DNA of 64,000 nt, taken from Piezodorus guildinii. Its lineage: Eukaryota; Arthropoda; Insecta; Hemiptera; Pentatomidae. How positions within the stretch are numbered: the first letter of the stretch is position 1; each line of letters starts with the position of its first letter. The notes beneath the pieces were generated by a model. It searched no databases. It had not been told where the DNA came from and was given only the letters and a program-made list of their open reading frames with translations. The stretch covers positions 167,640,366-167,704,365 of the forward strand of contig CM041295.1 in the NCBI GenBank assembly GCA_023052935.1, written 5' to 3'. The translations under genes and the position numbers were made by a program. Below are positions 1 to 11,341 of the stretch, piece after piece.

Positions 1-190
1 AATTGACTTGGAAATGCTATATATCACTAAAAGGGTTCACATAAAATGTTAATGGCGAATCAAGTGTTTTTGTATATAATAATATCCGCGTTTGCATAAT
101 TTGATTTAAAATATATGTTTTCGTCAAAACTTAATTATTTTTTAAACTTAAACTTTATTTTAGTGGATGTAATTAGTTGACCATTGAGAA

Positions 191-812
191 TTACTGAAAG
201 GAATTAGTCTGGGTGGCGGTCGGTGAATGAAACAATTGAGTAGTTTTAAAAGTTTATTTTTTGCCAACGTTTCGACCCCCATTGTGGGTCATCATCAGGA
301 CTAAAAAGATACATTTAAAATAAGATTAAATATACTATTTTAAAAACTATTGAGCTTGAGAATGTCAACCTTATAACATAAAAGGCACTATATGTGTAAA
401 GAAATCGATTAATTGAATAAAAATGACAAAGGTATAATGATGAGAGAGCTTGTAATTATTGGATTCTTTTGTATCAACTTGTATGATCTGTCAATGATTG
501 TTACTTAATTTTTTATCATAATATTTTCACCTTGTTATTTTTACTGTCTTAATATATTTACCATAATTATTAAAACGTTGGTTGGGAGGTAGTCAGTTTT
601 ACTAGATTACTTTGTACATTATTATTCTTACTATTGTATAATATAGGTTTTTACTTTAACAATCAACATTTTCTAGTAGCATTATGATGTTATTACTATT
701 ATAGGTTCAATCGGATTACTTCTGTTTATGTTAGTATTGGCAAAAAATAAACTTTCGAAACTACTCAATTGTTTCATTCACCGACCGCCACCCGGACTGA
801 TTCCTTTTAGTT
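191..812. mobile_element. Non-autonomous inverted-repeat element (MITE), ~620 bp
   Basis: A block at 191-264 reappears as its reverse complement at 739-812 with only a few mismatches over about 70 bp, so the segment is bounded by long terminal inverted repeats. The interior is AT-rich and has no credible reading frame. The inner edge of the left repeat carries a GC-richer phrase about 270-300. No clean target-site duplication is visible, so the superfamily is not assigned. Confidence 0.75.
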
Positions 813-1440
813 AAACTTTATTTATTAAAACAAAGTAAGTTTAAAGAATCTTTAATATTGTTTTATTCTGGTAATGAATTGATTATACTCGATAAGTTTA
901 CACACCAATTAAAAATCGAAGTAAACGTAACTGAAAATAAATTGCTTTTACTGAAATTCATTTATTTCATTTTATAAATTGAAAATAAAGAATGATTTAA
1001 TTTTCTCTCCTAATTAAAAAATCATATGGGCACGGTAGACAAACTGATTTTTATACTATTGAGTTTTATTCTTAACTGAAGAATGGGTCAATCCAAAATG
1101 TTAGTCCTACAAGAATGTATTTACTTAATGGAATAAAAAAATATTATGAAAACAGAATGGTGAACGAACGACCTTGATGTATTTTTTTCAGGATTTGTTC
1201 GTGCGCATTGTTATTTGTTCACCGGCGGATTTTAAAATATTCAACAATTTTCAAAAGTCCTTGCGTGAAATTTTAGTCTTATTTTTATTACTTCGTAAGT
1301 CTCATGTCGGCACTTTTCAACGCTTACCGGGGAGAGACAGGCCTTCTCGGTTTTTCCTTATGGTTTGATATTTATATTCTTTTAAAAATCGAAAAAAATA
1401 TTTTCACAAAAACAAACTGTAGTAGCAAATAACCAAAAAA
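813..1440. other. Unassigned AT-rich sequence
   Basis: No recognised gene or repeat. A 64-codon frame at 1174-1368 has no family resemblance and no splice context that I can see. Confidence 0.5.
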
Positions 1441-1450
1441 ATTATTATAT

Positions 1451-1735
1451 ACGGGTCAGAATAAAGTGGATAGAGCACTAGTCTACAGTTCTTCTAGTCA
1501 TAGGTTCAAACACAAGCTGTGGCAGCATTATTTATTCTGTTATTTCAGGCATAGAGATACCACAGGATATGGAGACCCTCCTAGGGCACACCCAGCCACT
1601 ACAAAGTGAGTACCTAGAAAATTAGGGAGCAACCTGACGGCTGGGCATATAAATGCCTGATAACCTCCTTGGTTGTACGAACACTGCAAGTACTGAACCC
1701 AAGACCCTTAATGGGTTGTAATGATACATTATTAT
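1451..1735 (+). mobile_element. SINE-A copy (tRNA-derived), diverged
   Basis: It aligns along its length with the better preserved copy at 17671-17983: a degenerate tRNA-like head with the phrase GTGGATAGAGCACTAG, then the body with GGAGACCCTCCT and the 3' phrase AAGACCCTTAATGGGTTGTA. The internal promoter boxes are mutated compared with the 17.7 kb copy. An ATTATTAT-like sequence flanks both ends and could be a short target duplication. Confidence 0.75.
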
Positions 1736-1739
1736 TTTA

Positions 1740-3795
1740 TTTATTAAATACCCAGGTATTTAATCGATCCAATTAAATTTTCTACCAATGACTCAGAGTC
1801 ATTTCCAAAAGGTGCAAAATACAAAATAACATTTTCATGATAATTTTTTGACACATTTGAAATTCTAATATTACAGTCTTATCGAAATACGTGATCAGCA
1901 GTCCTTTAAACCCACTATTGGTAACCAAAGTTCTTTTCAAAAGATACAAAGCACAATTTTCGTTCTTAACTATATTAATAACTGTATTAAATATAAAGTA
2001 AATACTTTTTGGGAAAGAATTGCAAGTTTAAAAAACGCTTTTATTTTTATTTTTTTATTCAATTGTATACTGGATTTTGATTAAACTTAACGTTTATAAA
2101 AAAAGGATATCAATACATCATTTCATAAAAATGTCCTAGGCAGCTGACAACAAGATAATATTTTTTTATTTTATTTTTTTCCTTCAATGAATGGCATTGG
2201 CAGACACAGCCACTTTATATATCATAAAGCTGACGTTAAATAATGTAATGGGTTTCAATTCGTTCCTTAATTAATCCTTAATAAATCCTTCATACGTTTC
2301 ATCTTTGGAATATCCAGGAATACCTGAGTAACCCCAAGAGGAGTTAAAGTTGTTTCCGACTTCATCTTATAGACCTGTACTTAACGCCTTTTCGAACCGC
2401 AGCTTTCGGCAGATCTTTCCTTCTCCGATCCTTGTCCGCATGGAATTCTATTCCTTCTTATATTCTTCATAGCAATACTCTTCTGACCTTGGAATCAATC
2501 TATCAAGTGTATTCAAAGAATCCCTGTCTATCCAATTCCCAAATAACCCTGATTGATTTGAAAATTTCAATAGACAACAGACAAATAAAGAGAAACGATT
2601 ATTTATTATATTTTACTTTTTATCTCATTCGAAAATGTATACATTTTATTTCTCATGATTTCACTAGCATTGTAAATTAAATTTTCATTAGCATTATATA
2701 CATGAACGTATTTATGTTTTTTTATTTTCGTCTAGTTTGTTTTATAAATTATTATAAGAAGCTACCTTTTACTGCATTACTATTATTAATTTTTCTTAGT
2801 TATTTATGTTATTTTTGTTTGTGTTGTTATTACGCACGAAAAGGACTAATTTTACTGATTCGAAGTGTATGCCCGATTTTCATATTTTAAGGGGTGTTTT
2901 GATTATTTATTTACTTATTCAATTATAAGTTAAAGTTAAATCTTGTTGAAATGATTTTTGACAGTTGACATCTGTTGTTACTAGGATAAATTTAAAATTG
3001 AAGAGAACCACCATTTTTTTACTCGATAAATCCTTTAAGAGGATATGAATAGAAATATTTCACTGGTAACTAGAATTAATACACTAAAAAGGACAATTTT
3101 TAATATAGAAATTCTCTTCCCGATGTAAGAATCGGTCCGAACCGGTTGTCCTCCTTGAAAGGATTCTTAACAATTGACTTATCTTGTGACTATAATACGA
3201 TTTACTGATGTTCTAATTTAATTTTCCTGTAAGATTAATTGAAATAGACTTGTCCCAGAATAAATAATATAAATAAATCTCTTTATTAATATTATTTATC
3301 AATATAAATCTCGGGCTATCCCATACGAATGGAGTTGAATTTTACAAACTTATTTCAGTTAAACATAAATCAATTATATGTATTAGAACTGTTCTAAACA
3401 AAATAAGCTTCCTTAACTAAAATAGAGACATAATAAAAGACAAATAAAATGTAACTGTGGAAATATAAAACAAAATAAAAAAAATCATTATACTATAACA
3501 GATTAAATTGAAATTATTGTTGAATAGATAGATAAAAATTTCTTAGCTTTAAACGTTCTGTAACATGATAAAATAATTTTTTTTTTATTTTCTGTCTGCA
3601 ACAAATGTTCCATTATGAGGTCATTGCCTGACATATTTTCAATATACGTCCTCAAGTAGATGCGGAGTGAAGAGGGCAATAATTAAGATCTTGGGGTTGG
3701 CCTCAATTACAAATAGACCACACAAGGCTGCTATCTAAATAACCATTTTGGAATCCGTAAGAGGTCACTTTTAGTTTAGATTTAGTCTTAGTTCA
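1740..3795. other. Unassigned AT-rich sequence
   Basis: About 2 kb without a supportable gene. Frames at 2432-2680 and 2702-2890 are low-complexity and match no family I recognise. A 16-base phrase GTCCCAGAATAAATAA near 3252 recurs near 4530, which hints at a dispersed repeat boundary. Confidence 0.5.
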
Positions 3796-3799
3796 CTAT

Positions 3800-4500
3800 A
3801 TTAATTTATGTTTTTTTATAGGTCTCTTTATTTTCAAATAATATTCCCCCATATTTAAGCTACTAATTTTTCTAAAATTGGGATTAAATTTTAAGTGTAG
3901 AGTAGCTTGAATATCTTGGGAAAGATTATGTTATTGAATTTTTCAATAGCGTTATTGAATTCCCTTTTAGATAAGGCTTTATTTTTTATATTTATTAAGT
4001 CAGCCGAGTCTATAGTTAAAAATTTAATAATTATTTGTATATACCAATTGTACTTCGCATTTTTCTGGTTCAAGGAATATTTTTTTTAAATGTTTAGACA
4101 TATTTTCGGTAACCGAGCATCTTGCATTAAGTATATCCTTCGGTAGCAGGGAATCATTCTATTTAAAACATCTGTTTCTATTGATTTAAGACCAGTTTCT
4201 ATACGAACATAATGGTTAGAACACACCGTGGCCTATGATACATTGCTTTAAAATAACTTAAAGCAACCCGCTCTAATTTTTGACAATATGATGGAGCCAA
4301 GACCTCCGAAGAGTATAAAAGAACAGAATTCACCTTGGAATTTAACAATTTGAACTTACTAGCAAGTGAGTCTGATCTTGACCTTAAAAGAATTTCCCGA
4401 CAAACCAGATAATGAAAAAAACACTCCTAAATAAATGTATTGTTTAGCTATTTCAAGATTTATTATAGAAAATATATTTAACTTTGGTAATATTGCCCCT
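3800..4500 (-). pseudogene. LINE ORF2 fragment, C-terminal part downstream of the RT core
   Basis: Read on the minus strand, the segment gives in pieces VLLYSSEVLAPSYCQKLERV, then a stretch with RIETGLKSIETDVL, and then a C-terminal stretch with NNAIEKFNNIIFPKIFKLL. This succession (an LLYGSEVWAP-like motif, 'KLER', then 'R.ETG..SIET') is the usual layout after the reverse transcriptase in CR1/Jockey-group LINEs. Several stops and frame changes interrupt it. The catalytic YADD region is absent, so it is a 5'-truncated, decayed copy. Clade assignment is tentative. Confidence 0.6.
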
Positions 4501-4573
4501 CGTTTTAAAGATCACACATTTGGTTTTTGTCCCAGAATAAATAAAAAAATATATTATTATTTATATCGATAAA

Positions 4574-4576
<3 letters not shown>

Positions 4577-4642
<66 letters not shown>
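4577..4642. repeat. (TA)n microsatellite
   Basis: About 33 uninterrupted TA units. The minus-strand 78-codon frame at 4505-4741 is mostly a translation of this repeat (Tyr-Ile) and is not a gene. Confidence 0.95.
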
Positions 4643-4651
<9 letters not shown>

Positions 4652-4749
4652 TACGTATTGTGGTATACGTTTCAAACCGAAGGAGCGATCAATGTAAGAA
4701 CAAGGCCAGCCGGTCGTAACTACCGTCGGCAATTGTAACAATCACATTC

Positions 4750-6455
4750 TATTACCTCTACTCCCTCCAAACCAACATTTTACCGACTAATTACAACTGA
4801 TATTTTATTTTTAAAAATACTTTGCTGGTTTGAAATTTTCGTTTTGAAAAATATTAAATTACCGGAGTTAATAATTCTTAAAGAAAACGATATTTTAACA
4901 GGGAATCTTTTGAGCTCCGGAACCAGTACAGTCTCAGTAACCAAATTTAAAGCACCTATACTCGTAGTATAGCTGTGTAATGTATTAGTATCATGATATT
5001 TAAATCATTCCCTTTGGAGATATATCCGTGTAAAGATCACTAAAAACTTTTACCATTTTTGAAAATTCATTTATATAAAAAGAACTAGGTTCTCAAGATT
5101 GATATTTTTACAGCAAGTAGGACTATGACTAAACTATATAAGAAAAAAAAATCAAAAGTGAGTCTGTTTTCCTTTATACACCTTTATCTCGCTAAAAGTA
5201 TCAGTTTTTATTAATTAAAAAAAAAATTAAACCACTTTTCCAAGAAATGAGTTGGGGGACAAGAAAGATAAAGCATATCCCTAACTTATAGTTTTTGTTT
5301 GATACATACAAAATTACGAAAATGGAAATATTTTACCGACACATTTTTTTAGCCGCGAAGCTGACTTAAAACGGCTGCAACAGTAAATGTCAGAAAACAA
5401 AATTCATATACAGTTTTATATTAAGGAAAATATAGAGAAAAACTGATAAGTCGCAAACTGAGTCGCAAGGTCTGGACGATTTTGGATGGAATAACACATA
5501 TACATTGCTTATAACGTCATTAATATTAGTTGGATTAAGATTTTGAAATAATTAAATTTACCATAAATGATCATTTAAATAAAAATTTTGAATGCTTAAC
5601 GAGTTTTATAGGTTTCAAATTATTAAATAACACGACCCAGTATCCAGTAACTAGAGAATAACTGTGATGTTTATAATAGTGCTTTTGGTAATATAGCTCT
5701 ATTATTACAATCAGATTTATGTAATTTGACAAAATTGATATTGGTAATAGTTAGCACTAACCCAGAAAATTTCATTGAGATCGGATAATGAGGAGTAGGC
5801 ATTATATTTCTTAAATCAATTTGACTACAGAAAGATACTAGACGGAAATTGTTCTGTGGTTTCTAAAACGCAAATTAAATTGTTCCCCTCACTCCTGCGC
5901 GATAACATATCTTTCCAACCTTCGCACCTGAAAAAGCAAACAACAGCTATCCTTTTTGGTTTATCCTTTCAACCGAACCAAAGCCCAAACCTGGCCAAAA
6001 TACGAAAATTTCGGATCAAGATATTGCTATAATATAAATTTTGTTACATGCAGATATACTAACAGGAATCCGATATTTTCCACCAAAAAATGTTAATTTA
6101 TGGATTCATGTCTAACCCTGCCATAGACAACATTCTGTTTATTTAATTTACTATTACTTATGTTCTTCAAATTTTATTTTTCTGTGTACAATAGAGGTGA
6201 GTTCTTTCTCATAACCTAATGGAGAGCTCAAATTTAATAAAAATTAACAAATATTTTTTAATATTGTATCAAGGTTTGTCGATGATTAAACATAATAATG
6301 GAGAGACCTTATAAAACAAACAATATTTAATATTTTCTAGCTAAGTGCACTTTTCGTTGCCCATAATCCCAAATATTACAGTAATAAACTCTTACTGGTT
6401 CAAATGATTTATTTTAAACATAAATAAGACGACATTTAAAGGGCCAAGCTATTAT
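4750..6455. other. Unassigned AT-rich sequence
   Basis: No reading frame, RNA gene or repeat boundary that I can support over about 1.7 kb. Confidence 0.5.
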
Positions 6456-6459
6456 AATA

Positions 6460-7372
6460 TTGGGTTGTAAAGTAAGTTGGCAGCGTTTTTTACTGGGGAT
6501 TTCAATAAACATTTCAGATTCTTGTAAATATTTTTAATAAATTATATATGGCTCATTTTGATCAATTATGTGTTGCCATCTTTCAGGTAATTTTTTAGGT
6601 CCGTCCTAATAGACCGATCGCTTTGCGTCTTGAAAGTCAAAATTTTCGGTTCTGAACCGAGCTAACCATGATATCAGACCCATTTTTGTCATTTATTACT
6701 ATCAAGCTAATTTTTAGTAAGTACAATAGCTTCATTTTGATGAGAATAGTTCGATCTGACAATTTTAAAAAATTTATCATTACTATTATAAAAAATAAAT
6801 ATTTGTCCTACAAAATGTATGGTTTGATCAATGAGTCCCCTTCTTCCAATATGTATCGATAACGAGTTAATCAAAAATAATTACTTACAATTTTTTTTTT
6901 TAGTCTCGCTTAGTTATTTTCAGATAATTTAACTTTTTTTTAATGTAAATTATTTTCTTAGTAATCGACCTATTCTATCTCTGTTACCTATCACGATGTC
7001 AGCAAACAAAGTTGGGCGTCTCATCAAAATGGAGCTTCTTACAAAAATTAGCTTGATAGTAATAAATGTTTGGGATCCTGAATTATCGTGGACGGTGCTT
7101 GCTCCAAACGCATCATCGCCATACACACTGCAAATTTTTTTAACCGTCTGTGTAAATTTTGTTAACATTTCGGAAATAAAAAATCAGTAAATGACGAAAA
7201 TGAACTTTTGTTCTCTTTCATTTTGAGAAAGCGAAATACCACTAAAAGATAAGGAATCTCTGTTGAAACTGATTTTTTTTTTTTTTTTAGAATAAATGAA
7301 CATTATTTTATAAAAACAGAGCGGATTAAATGGAAATATTGAAAAGCGCCACGAACTTATTTTGCAAGCCAC
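6460..7372 (-). mobile_element. Mariner-type transposon, internally deleted and degenerate
   Basis: Ends match as terminal inverted repeats: TTGGGTTGTAAAGTAAGTT on the left, and on the right the reverse complement of a similar end (GGCTTGCAAAATAAGTTCG). Both ends abut a TA dinucleotide (6458-6459 and 7373-7374), as expected for Tc1/mariner insertion. Minus-strand frames give KKICSVYGDDAFGASTV and SGRPTLFADI-like text typical of the mariner N-terminal helix-turn-helix region, and a relic of the C-terminal LPERWQ motif near 6570-6600. The DDD catalytic core is deleted, so only a relic remains. A related copy lies at 53190-53812. Confidence 0.7.
6950..7168 (-). pseudogene. Mariner transposase N-terminal remnant
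   Basis: The frame reads FTQTVKKICSVYGDDAFGAS, the start of the mariner DNA-binding domain, then loses similarity and regains RRPTLFADIVIGNRDRIGRL, the 'SGRP' linker region. About 270 residues of an intact mariner transposase are missing. No catalytic aspartates are present. It belongs to the mariner relic 6460-7372. Confidence 0.6.
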
Positions 7373-7379
7373 TATATTT

Positions 7380-7878
7380 CTGGATATAGGCTTTAGAAAT
7401 ATCTTTCATGGTCCAGATTTGATAACATACGATCGGTACATTTGATACATCAGAAGCCTCAAGACCGGACCTTGGTATCCAGTTTCTCATGTTATGTCAC
7501 CTTCGGAACTGGTATTGGAGATATGTGGAGTTGACATTTTTCGATAGCCGATGGTTCTTTTCCGACGGGTACAGGTGTCACGGATCTGACCGTTGGTTAT
7601 CCTCGTGGGGCGAGGGGAAGGGGAGAGTGGGGGGTAACGAGCGATATGACAAAGACCTCGCCCGGCCTTGACTCGGCCTTTTTGTCCTCAACTCTTCTCT
7701 CTTTACACCCAACCCCACTCGTGGCAAAATACTTCATTCTGTCTGTCCCACATATCTCTTATCTCCTTGCCCAGGGAGCTTAACAGCGATTATATGTCTA
7801 AGACATTAAACTCATCAACACAAATTGTGAACAACATTCCATTATTAATGTCTATCTATCTATAATAATAATAATGAT
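7380..7878. other. Unassigned, locally GC-richer sequence with a TAA run
   Basis: The section 7480-7680 is unusually G-rich for this window, but neither strand gives a recognised product. A (TCTA)/(TAA) simple-sequence run at about 7851-7873 may be the 3' tail of a LINE insertion that I cannot bound. Confidence 0.4.
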
Positions 7879-7879
7879 A

Positions 7880-8085
7880 ACGAACTACAACTGACTAAAA
7901 TAGCACCTCTTCCGAAAATTCAAAATAGAACGTATCTCTACGTGCGAATGTGGTGAAGGAGAACAAAACGCTGAGTACATCCTGCGAAGCTGTGTCCTTC
8001 TGGAGGAAACGAGAAGAGAGGCCTGGCCTGAACCGAAGGAACGAAACAAAGCTTTACGGGATTGCGACTTTAATTTAAAAAAAAA
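7880..8085 (+). pseudogene. LINE C-terminal fragment with CxC-type zinc-binding motif
   Basis: A plus-strand frame reads CECGEGEQNAEYILRSCVLL followed by EETRREAWPEPKE. The pattern C-x-C-G..Q..EHIL..C is the cysteine-rich tail found at the C-terminus of many arthropod non-LTR reverse transcriptase proteins, and the W-P motif follows at the usual distance. The frame ends in a poly(A)-like run near 8075. No RT core is present. It could belong to the same original element as the next fragment, but the joint is not continuous. Confidence 0.5.
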
Positions 8086-8094
8086 ATAAATAAA

Positions 8095-8516
8095 ACTGTC
8101 CTTAAAATATGCAAATCGGGTATATCCTTCGATAATAGTAAAATTAGTCCTTTTCGTGCGTTCCTTTGAGACCTGGCAATTATTACTGATCAAACCAAAC
8201 CGCATAACAAGCCAGATATTTTGCAAATGTTAAAGGGAGCAAAATATCATCATCATATGATAATCAGAAGATCATTAAGATAGGAATGTCATCAGATGAC
8301 AACCTTCATAAGGTAGTTGCAGAAAAGGTTCGAAAATATCAGGATCTGAGTGAAGAGCTGAAGCAATTGTACAAGCTCGATAAAGTGAGGGTGCTACCGT
8401 TGATCATCTCAACTAATGGCTTAGTCCCTGAGATGACCATTAATTCAACAAAGGAGCTGGATCTTTCCCTCAACACTCTGGATGAGATGCAGAAAGCACT
8501 GTCACTCGGTACTTAA
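8095..8516 (+). pseudogene. Retrotransposon C-terminal module ('HNRPDI ... KYQDL') remnant
   Basis: The frame from 8286 reads KVRKYQDLSEELKQLYKLD, then VRVLPLIISTNGLVPE, ending in MQKALSLGT. This is a module seen at the C-terminal end of many invertebrate retrotransposon reverse transcriptase proteins (my recollection of the family pattern). Just upstream, in another frame, is HNKPDIL, the usual preceding motif, so one frameshift near 8280 separates the two halves. The 76-codon frame has an ATG but no independent support as a gene. Confidence 0.5.
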
Positions 8517-8624
8517 CTTAATACGGTAGAATCAAACATATTGAATGTGCTTTGGAGTCAAAGAAGTTGATAATTACTGGTATAAAATAGACATATTTAA
8601 ATGAGAAGAAAACAAAACACTTAT

Positions 8625-9285
8625 TTACAATTTTATTGAGCCTGGATATTCATTAAATAATTGAATATGCGGGATTTAAAGGTAGAAAGAGAGTTATAGT
8701 GACTGATGGAAGGAATAATAGAATTCCATGGGATTGAGCATTGAATGTGAAAGGATCTGTTTAAATGTGCAGTATGGTGGGCCTTAGCGTATAAGTCTGA
8801 AGGCCTGGAGCGTTAATAGCAGAGATGGACAGAGAATTTGAATTGTAGAAAGTCAAAAATGTATGATGGACGGCGGGATCGGATAACTTGGTAAAGGAAT
8901 GACGCATGAAAATACTTGCGACGATTGGAAGGGTTAAGCCCTCGGTGTACCTTGGGACCCCGAAGATAAATCGAACCAAGCGATTAATTAAGCATTTTAT
9001 TTTTACCTCGAGATCTCCAGATGCACCACCGTATACCTACAGCAATAGTCGAAGTGGGGAAATGTTAGAGTGGTAACGAGGAGTGTTCGGGTTCCATACG
9101 GGAATAGGTGAAAAAGGGAATTCAGTCCCTTTAAGGACAAAAAGGTAAGGAGGGAGATTAGGGAAATATGATTTTTGAAGAATAGTGTTTGGTCAAAGGT
9201 TACTCCCAGATTTCTGGCGGTAGGGTGAAACTTTATAGAATTACTATTTAGGAACTGGGTTGGGATATGTGGATATAGTTCTTAG
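8625..9285 (-). pseudogene. LINE ORF2 C-terminus (CR1/Daphne-like)
   Basis: On the minus strand the pieces run in the order expected after an RT core: ARNLGVTFDQTLFFKNHIS, then LVTTLTFPHFDYCC, then RFIFGVPRYTEGLT, and finally a degenerate NSLP-like end with FKSRIFNYLM near 8630-8660. Frameshifts separate these blocks. The YADD motif and everything N-terminal to it is missing, so the copy is 5'-truncated. The clade is inferred from the LGV..D..L.F..HI and FPH.DYC motifs and is not certain. Confidence 0.6.
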
Positions 9286-9769
9286 GATTTGAAAATCTCG
9301 ATGACTTAGTTCGCTGCTCAACTTACTTCCATTAATTAATGTGGAAGATTGCTCAACTGGAAAGAAGAATGCTAAGACACACCATCATATCAACTCCTAA
9401 GCCAGTAGTTCCCTACTAGTGGTCCGCGGACCCCTGGGGGTCCGTTGACGTTGTCCGATGGTCCGCGATATGTCATTTGGGAAATTATTTTAAATTACCT
9501 TAATGTAAAATATTTGAAGCCTTGGCTTTTAACAAGAATAAAACGCTCTCTACATGGTCAAATTTAACATTGTAAGTGATATAACTGCCTCATTTACTGA
9601 AAGGTGCCTGCTCCTGCACAATCTTATTCTTAAAATTTCTGATTTTCTAACATTTCGAAAATAATGAGCATAAAGAACAGATCTATCGTAGAGGATAATT
9701 AACAATATTTGATATCTTTAAGGGTATTTGAATAAATAAATATTATATAAGTTTTAAATTTTAGGTAAT

Positions 9770-9927
9770 TTGTAGTCATTTAACGCCATTTTATGCATCT
9801 GTGACTATCGAGTTCTAACTTTTGCCTATCCAGGTTTAATGAGGATGGGTATCTTTAACGAGTACCAGACAGCAGAGGCTCTGGACCACTATTTTACGTT
9901 CCCTCCGAAGAACGGCATTACAAATGA
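9770..9927 (-). mobile_element. SINE-B body fragment inside the hAT-like insertion
   Basis: On the minus strand it matches the 3' body of the SINE at 22862-23625: CATTAAACCTGGATAGGC and, near the end, TGGCGTTAAATGACT. The head is missing, cut off by the adjacent LINE tail. Confidence 0.55.
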
Positions 9928-9929
9928 TT

Positions 9930-10190
9930 AATAATAATAACTTTATTTATTTGTTTTTAGGGCAAACTCCATACAAATAAAGCTGGCTGGCACAGCACAA
10001 TAATAATTATCACTAACATTATAATACAATCGAATAACATTTATTTAACAATCGAATAAACATTTATAACAAAATAACAAACACATATACAGCATAAGAT
10101 GGTGCTGCTATATTTATGATTAATTTCCTCCAACATATACAATAACATAAATTAAATATAAGAATATCTATAAATAATGTAAAAATAATT
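9930..10190 (-). mobile_element. LINE-type 3' UTR repeat, copy 1
   Basis: About 260 bp are shared with 52611-52880, including AACTTTATTTATTTGTTTTT and GCTGGCTGGCACAGCACAAT. On the minus strand it ends in AATAAA followed by a (TTA)n tail, which suggests the extreme 3' end of a retrotransposon. No coding sequence is attached, so the parent family is unknown. Confidence 0.55.
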
Positions 10191-10715
10191 ATAGAACCAT
10201 CTGCGAGGTTCAACATTCAATTTTAATTATTCAATGTTTCGTGGATTGGAGTAAACTTCTAAATCCGGGCTCTTTTTTCTACATTTCCATTTATCCAACC
10301 AGATCATTTCTAGAATTTAGAGCTTTGGTAGAGGTGTTTCACACGCAATGTACATAATACTAAGTAGCCCACTAATAATCTATCTATCTAATATTTAGAT
10401 TTTAGGAGGTCCTTGAAATTATTGTATGAAGGGGTCCATGAAAATTTTTTTATGGAAACCATCCTCCTAAGCATAGGTTTCAACATCCAATAAATAACTT
10501 GCTAGGGTCATATGCCAGGTTTGAACATAGAAGGGTGTTATGCTAGCCACTACACGGCAGGTTACCCATAAGAATTAGTAGAGTTATAGTGCTTTGACGA
10601 AATCCATCAACCGATTTTATCTATAAAGGGGCACCAATTCCTTATACAACTTTTGAGAAATGTAATTATTTCCAAAAGATCGTCCATTATGCGCAATGAA
10701 GCGCGGTCCTAAGGA

Positions 10716-11087
10716 TCAGAAGAGTTGGTTATAGGAAAGGGAGTTACCAGGAGGACAGTATACTGCTGAGAGTGTAAGATGGAAAGGACAAGTTGAAATG
10801 ATTACCGAGGTTGATTGTATGGCATCAGTTGGAGTAGAAGGAATAAGAGAATGGGGTAAGGATTTATGGATAAGGATGCATGATCCAGCATGGGAAGTGT
10901 TGTCGGGATGGTCACACCTATAAGTGATGTAGTCACGTATGTAAAAATGTGATCGTTTTGTGAAGTGAGTTTCAGTAAGTAGTGCTATGGCTATGTGGTT
11001 GTCATGAAGAAATAAGTCCAGTTCGTCACGATGGTTATACAGGCCATTAGCATTCCACAAGATAGTCGCTAGGGGCTTTACAATCAT
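10716..11087 (-). pseudogene. Jockey ORF2, N-terminal endonuclease (EEP/APE) fragment
   Basis: The frame opens with LATILWNANGLYNHRDELD, followed by IALLTETHF and LTLSAVYCPPGN. These are the first conserved blocks of the apurinic-like endonuclease that nicks target DNA in Jockey elements (N of WNANG, E of TETH, and the YCPPG block). The copy stops before the GDYNAKH and SDH catalytic blocks that are still visible in the copy at 47088-49650. At 123 residues it is about half an endonuclease domain and cannot be functional. Confidence 0.75.
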
Positions 11088-11341
11088 CGTTGGAGATTAA
11101 ATGGGACTTGCGAAAGGACTCTGGTGATAAGAGTGATTAGCGGTTGGATGGTATCTCTAAGATCAGAGAGAAAGGACTCAAGGATCTAGTATATATTGGA
11201 AGGATCTTGATTTGGAAACGGATGTGGATAAGATACCTGGGGTGGATGGTTTATTGGTTCTGGAATATTTGCTGGGAGCTGAACTCGCCGTGGGGTACGA
11301 AGCTGTTCAGTCCGCTGAGATAATAGAGGTTAGGGCTTTGG

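Larger units (their letters stand above)
9404..10463. mobile_element. hAT-like non-autonomous insertion with 8-bp target duplication
   Basis: The sequence TCCTAAGC ends at 9403 and is repeated directly after 10463, where the host repeat X resumes, so the interval is an insertion with an 8-bp target duplication, the size typical of hAT transposons. The left end starts CAGTAGTTCCC and the right end reads as GGATGGTTTCC in reverse, a weak terminal inverted repeat of the hAT kind. No transposase is encoded. It contains a SINE body fragment (9770-9927) and a LINE 3' tail (9930-10190). Confidence 0.6.
9282..10690 (-). repeat. Dispersed repeat X, copy 1, with SINE-B-like head, split by a hAT-like insertion
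   Basis: 9282-9403 plus 10464-10690 align in order with 13455-13860, so they are one repeat copy interrupted between 9403 and 10464. The right part carries on the minus strand a tRNA-like segment (GTAGTGGCTAGCATAAC, then TTCTATGTTCAAACCTGG) that matches the SINE-B head at about 23552-23620. It is most simply a SINE-like element with an old tRNA-derived head and a different body from the 23 kb copy. Confidence 0.6.

Noticed and set aside
4505..4741. 78-codon minus-strand frame
   Set aside because: Mostly Tyr-Ile repeats from a (TA)n microsatellite.
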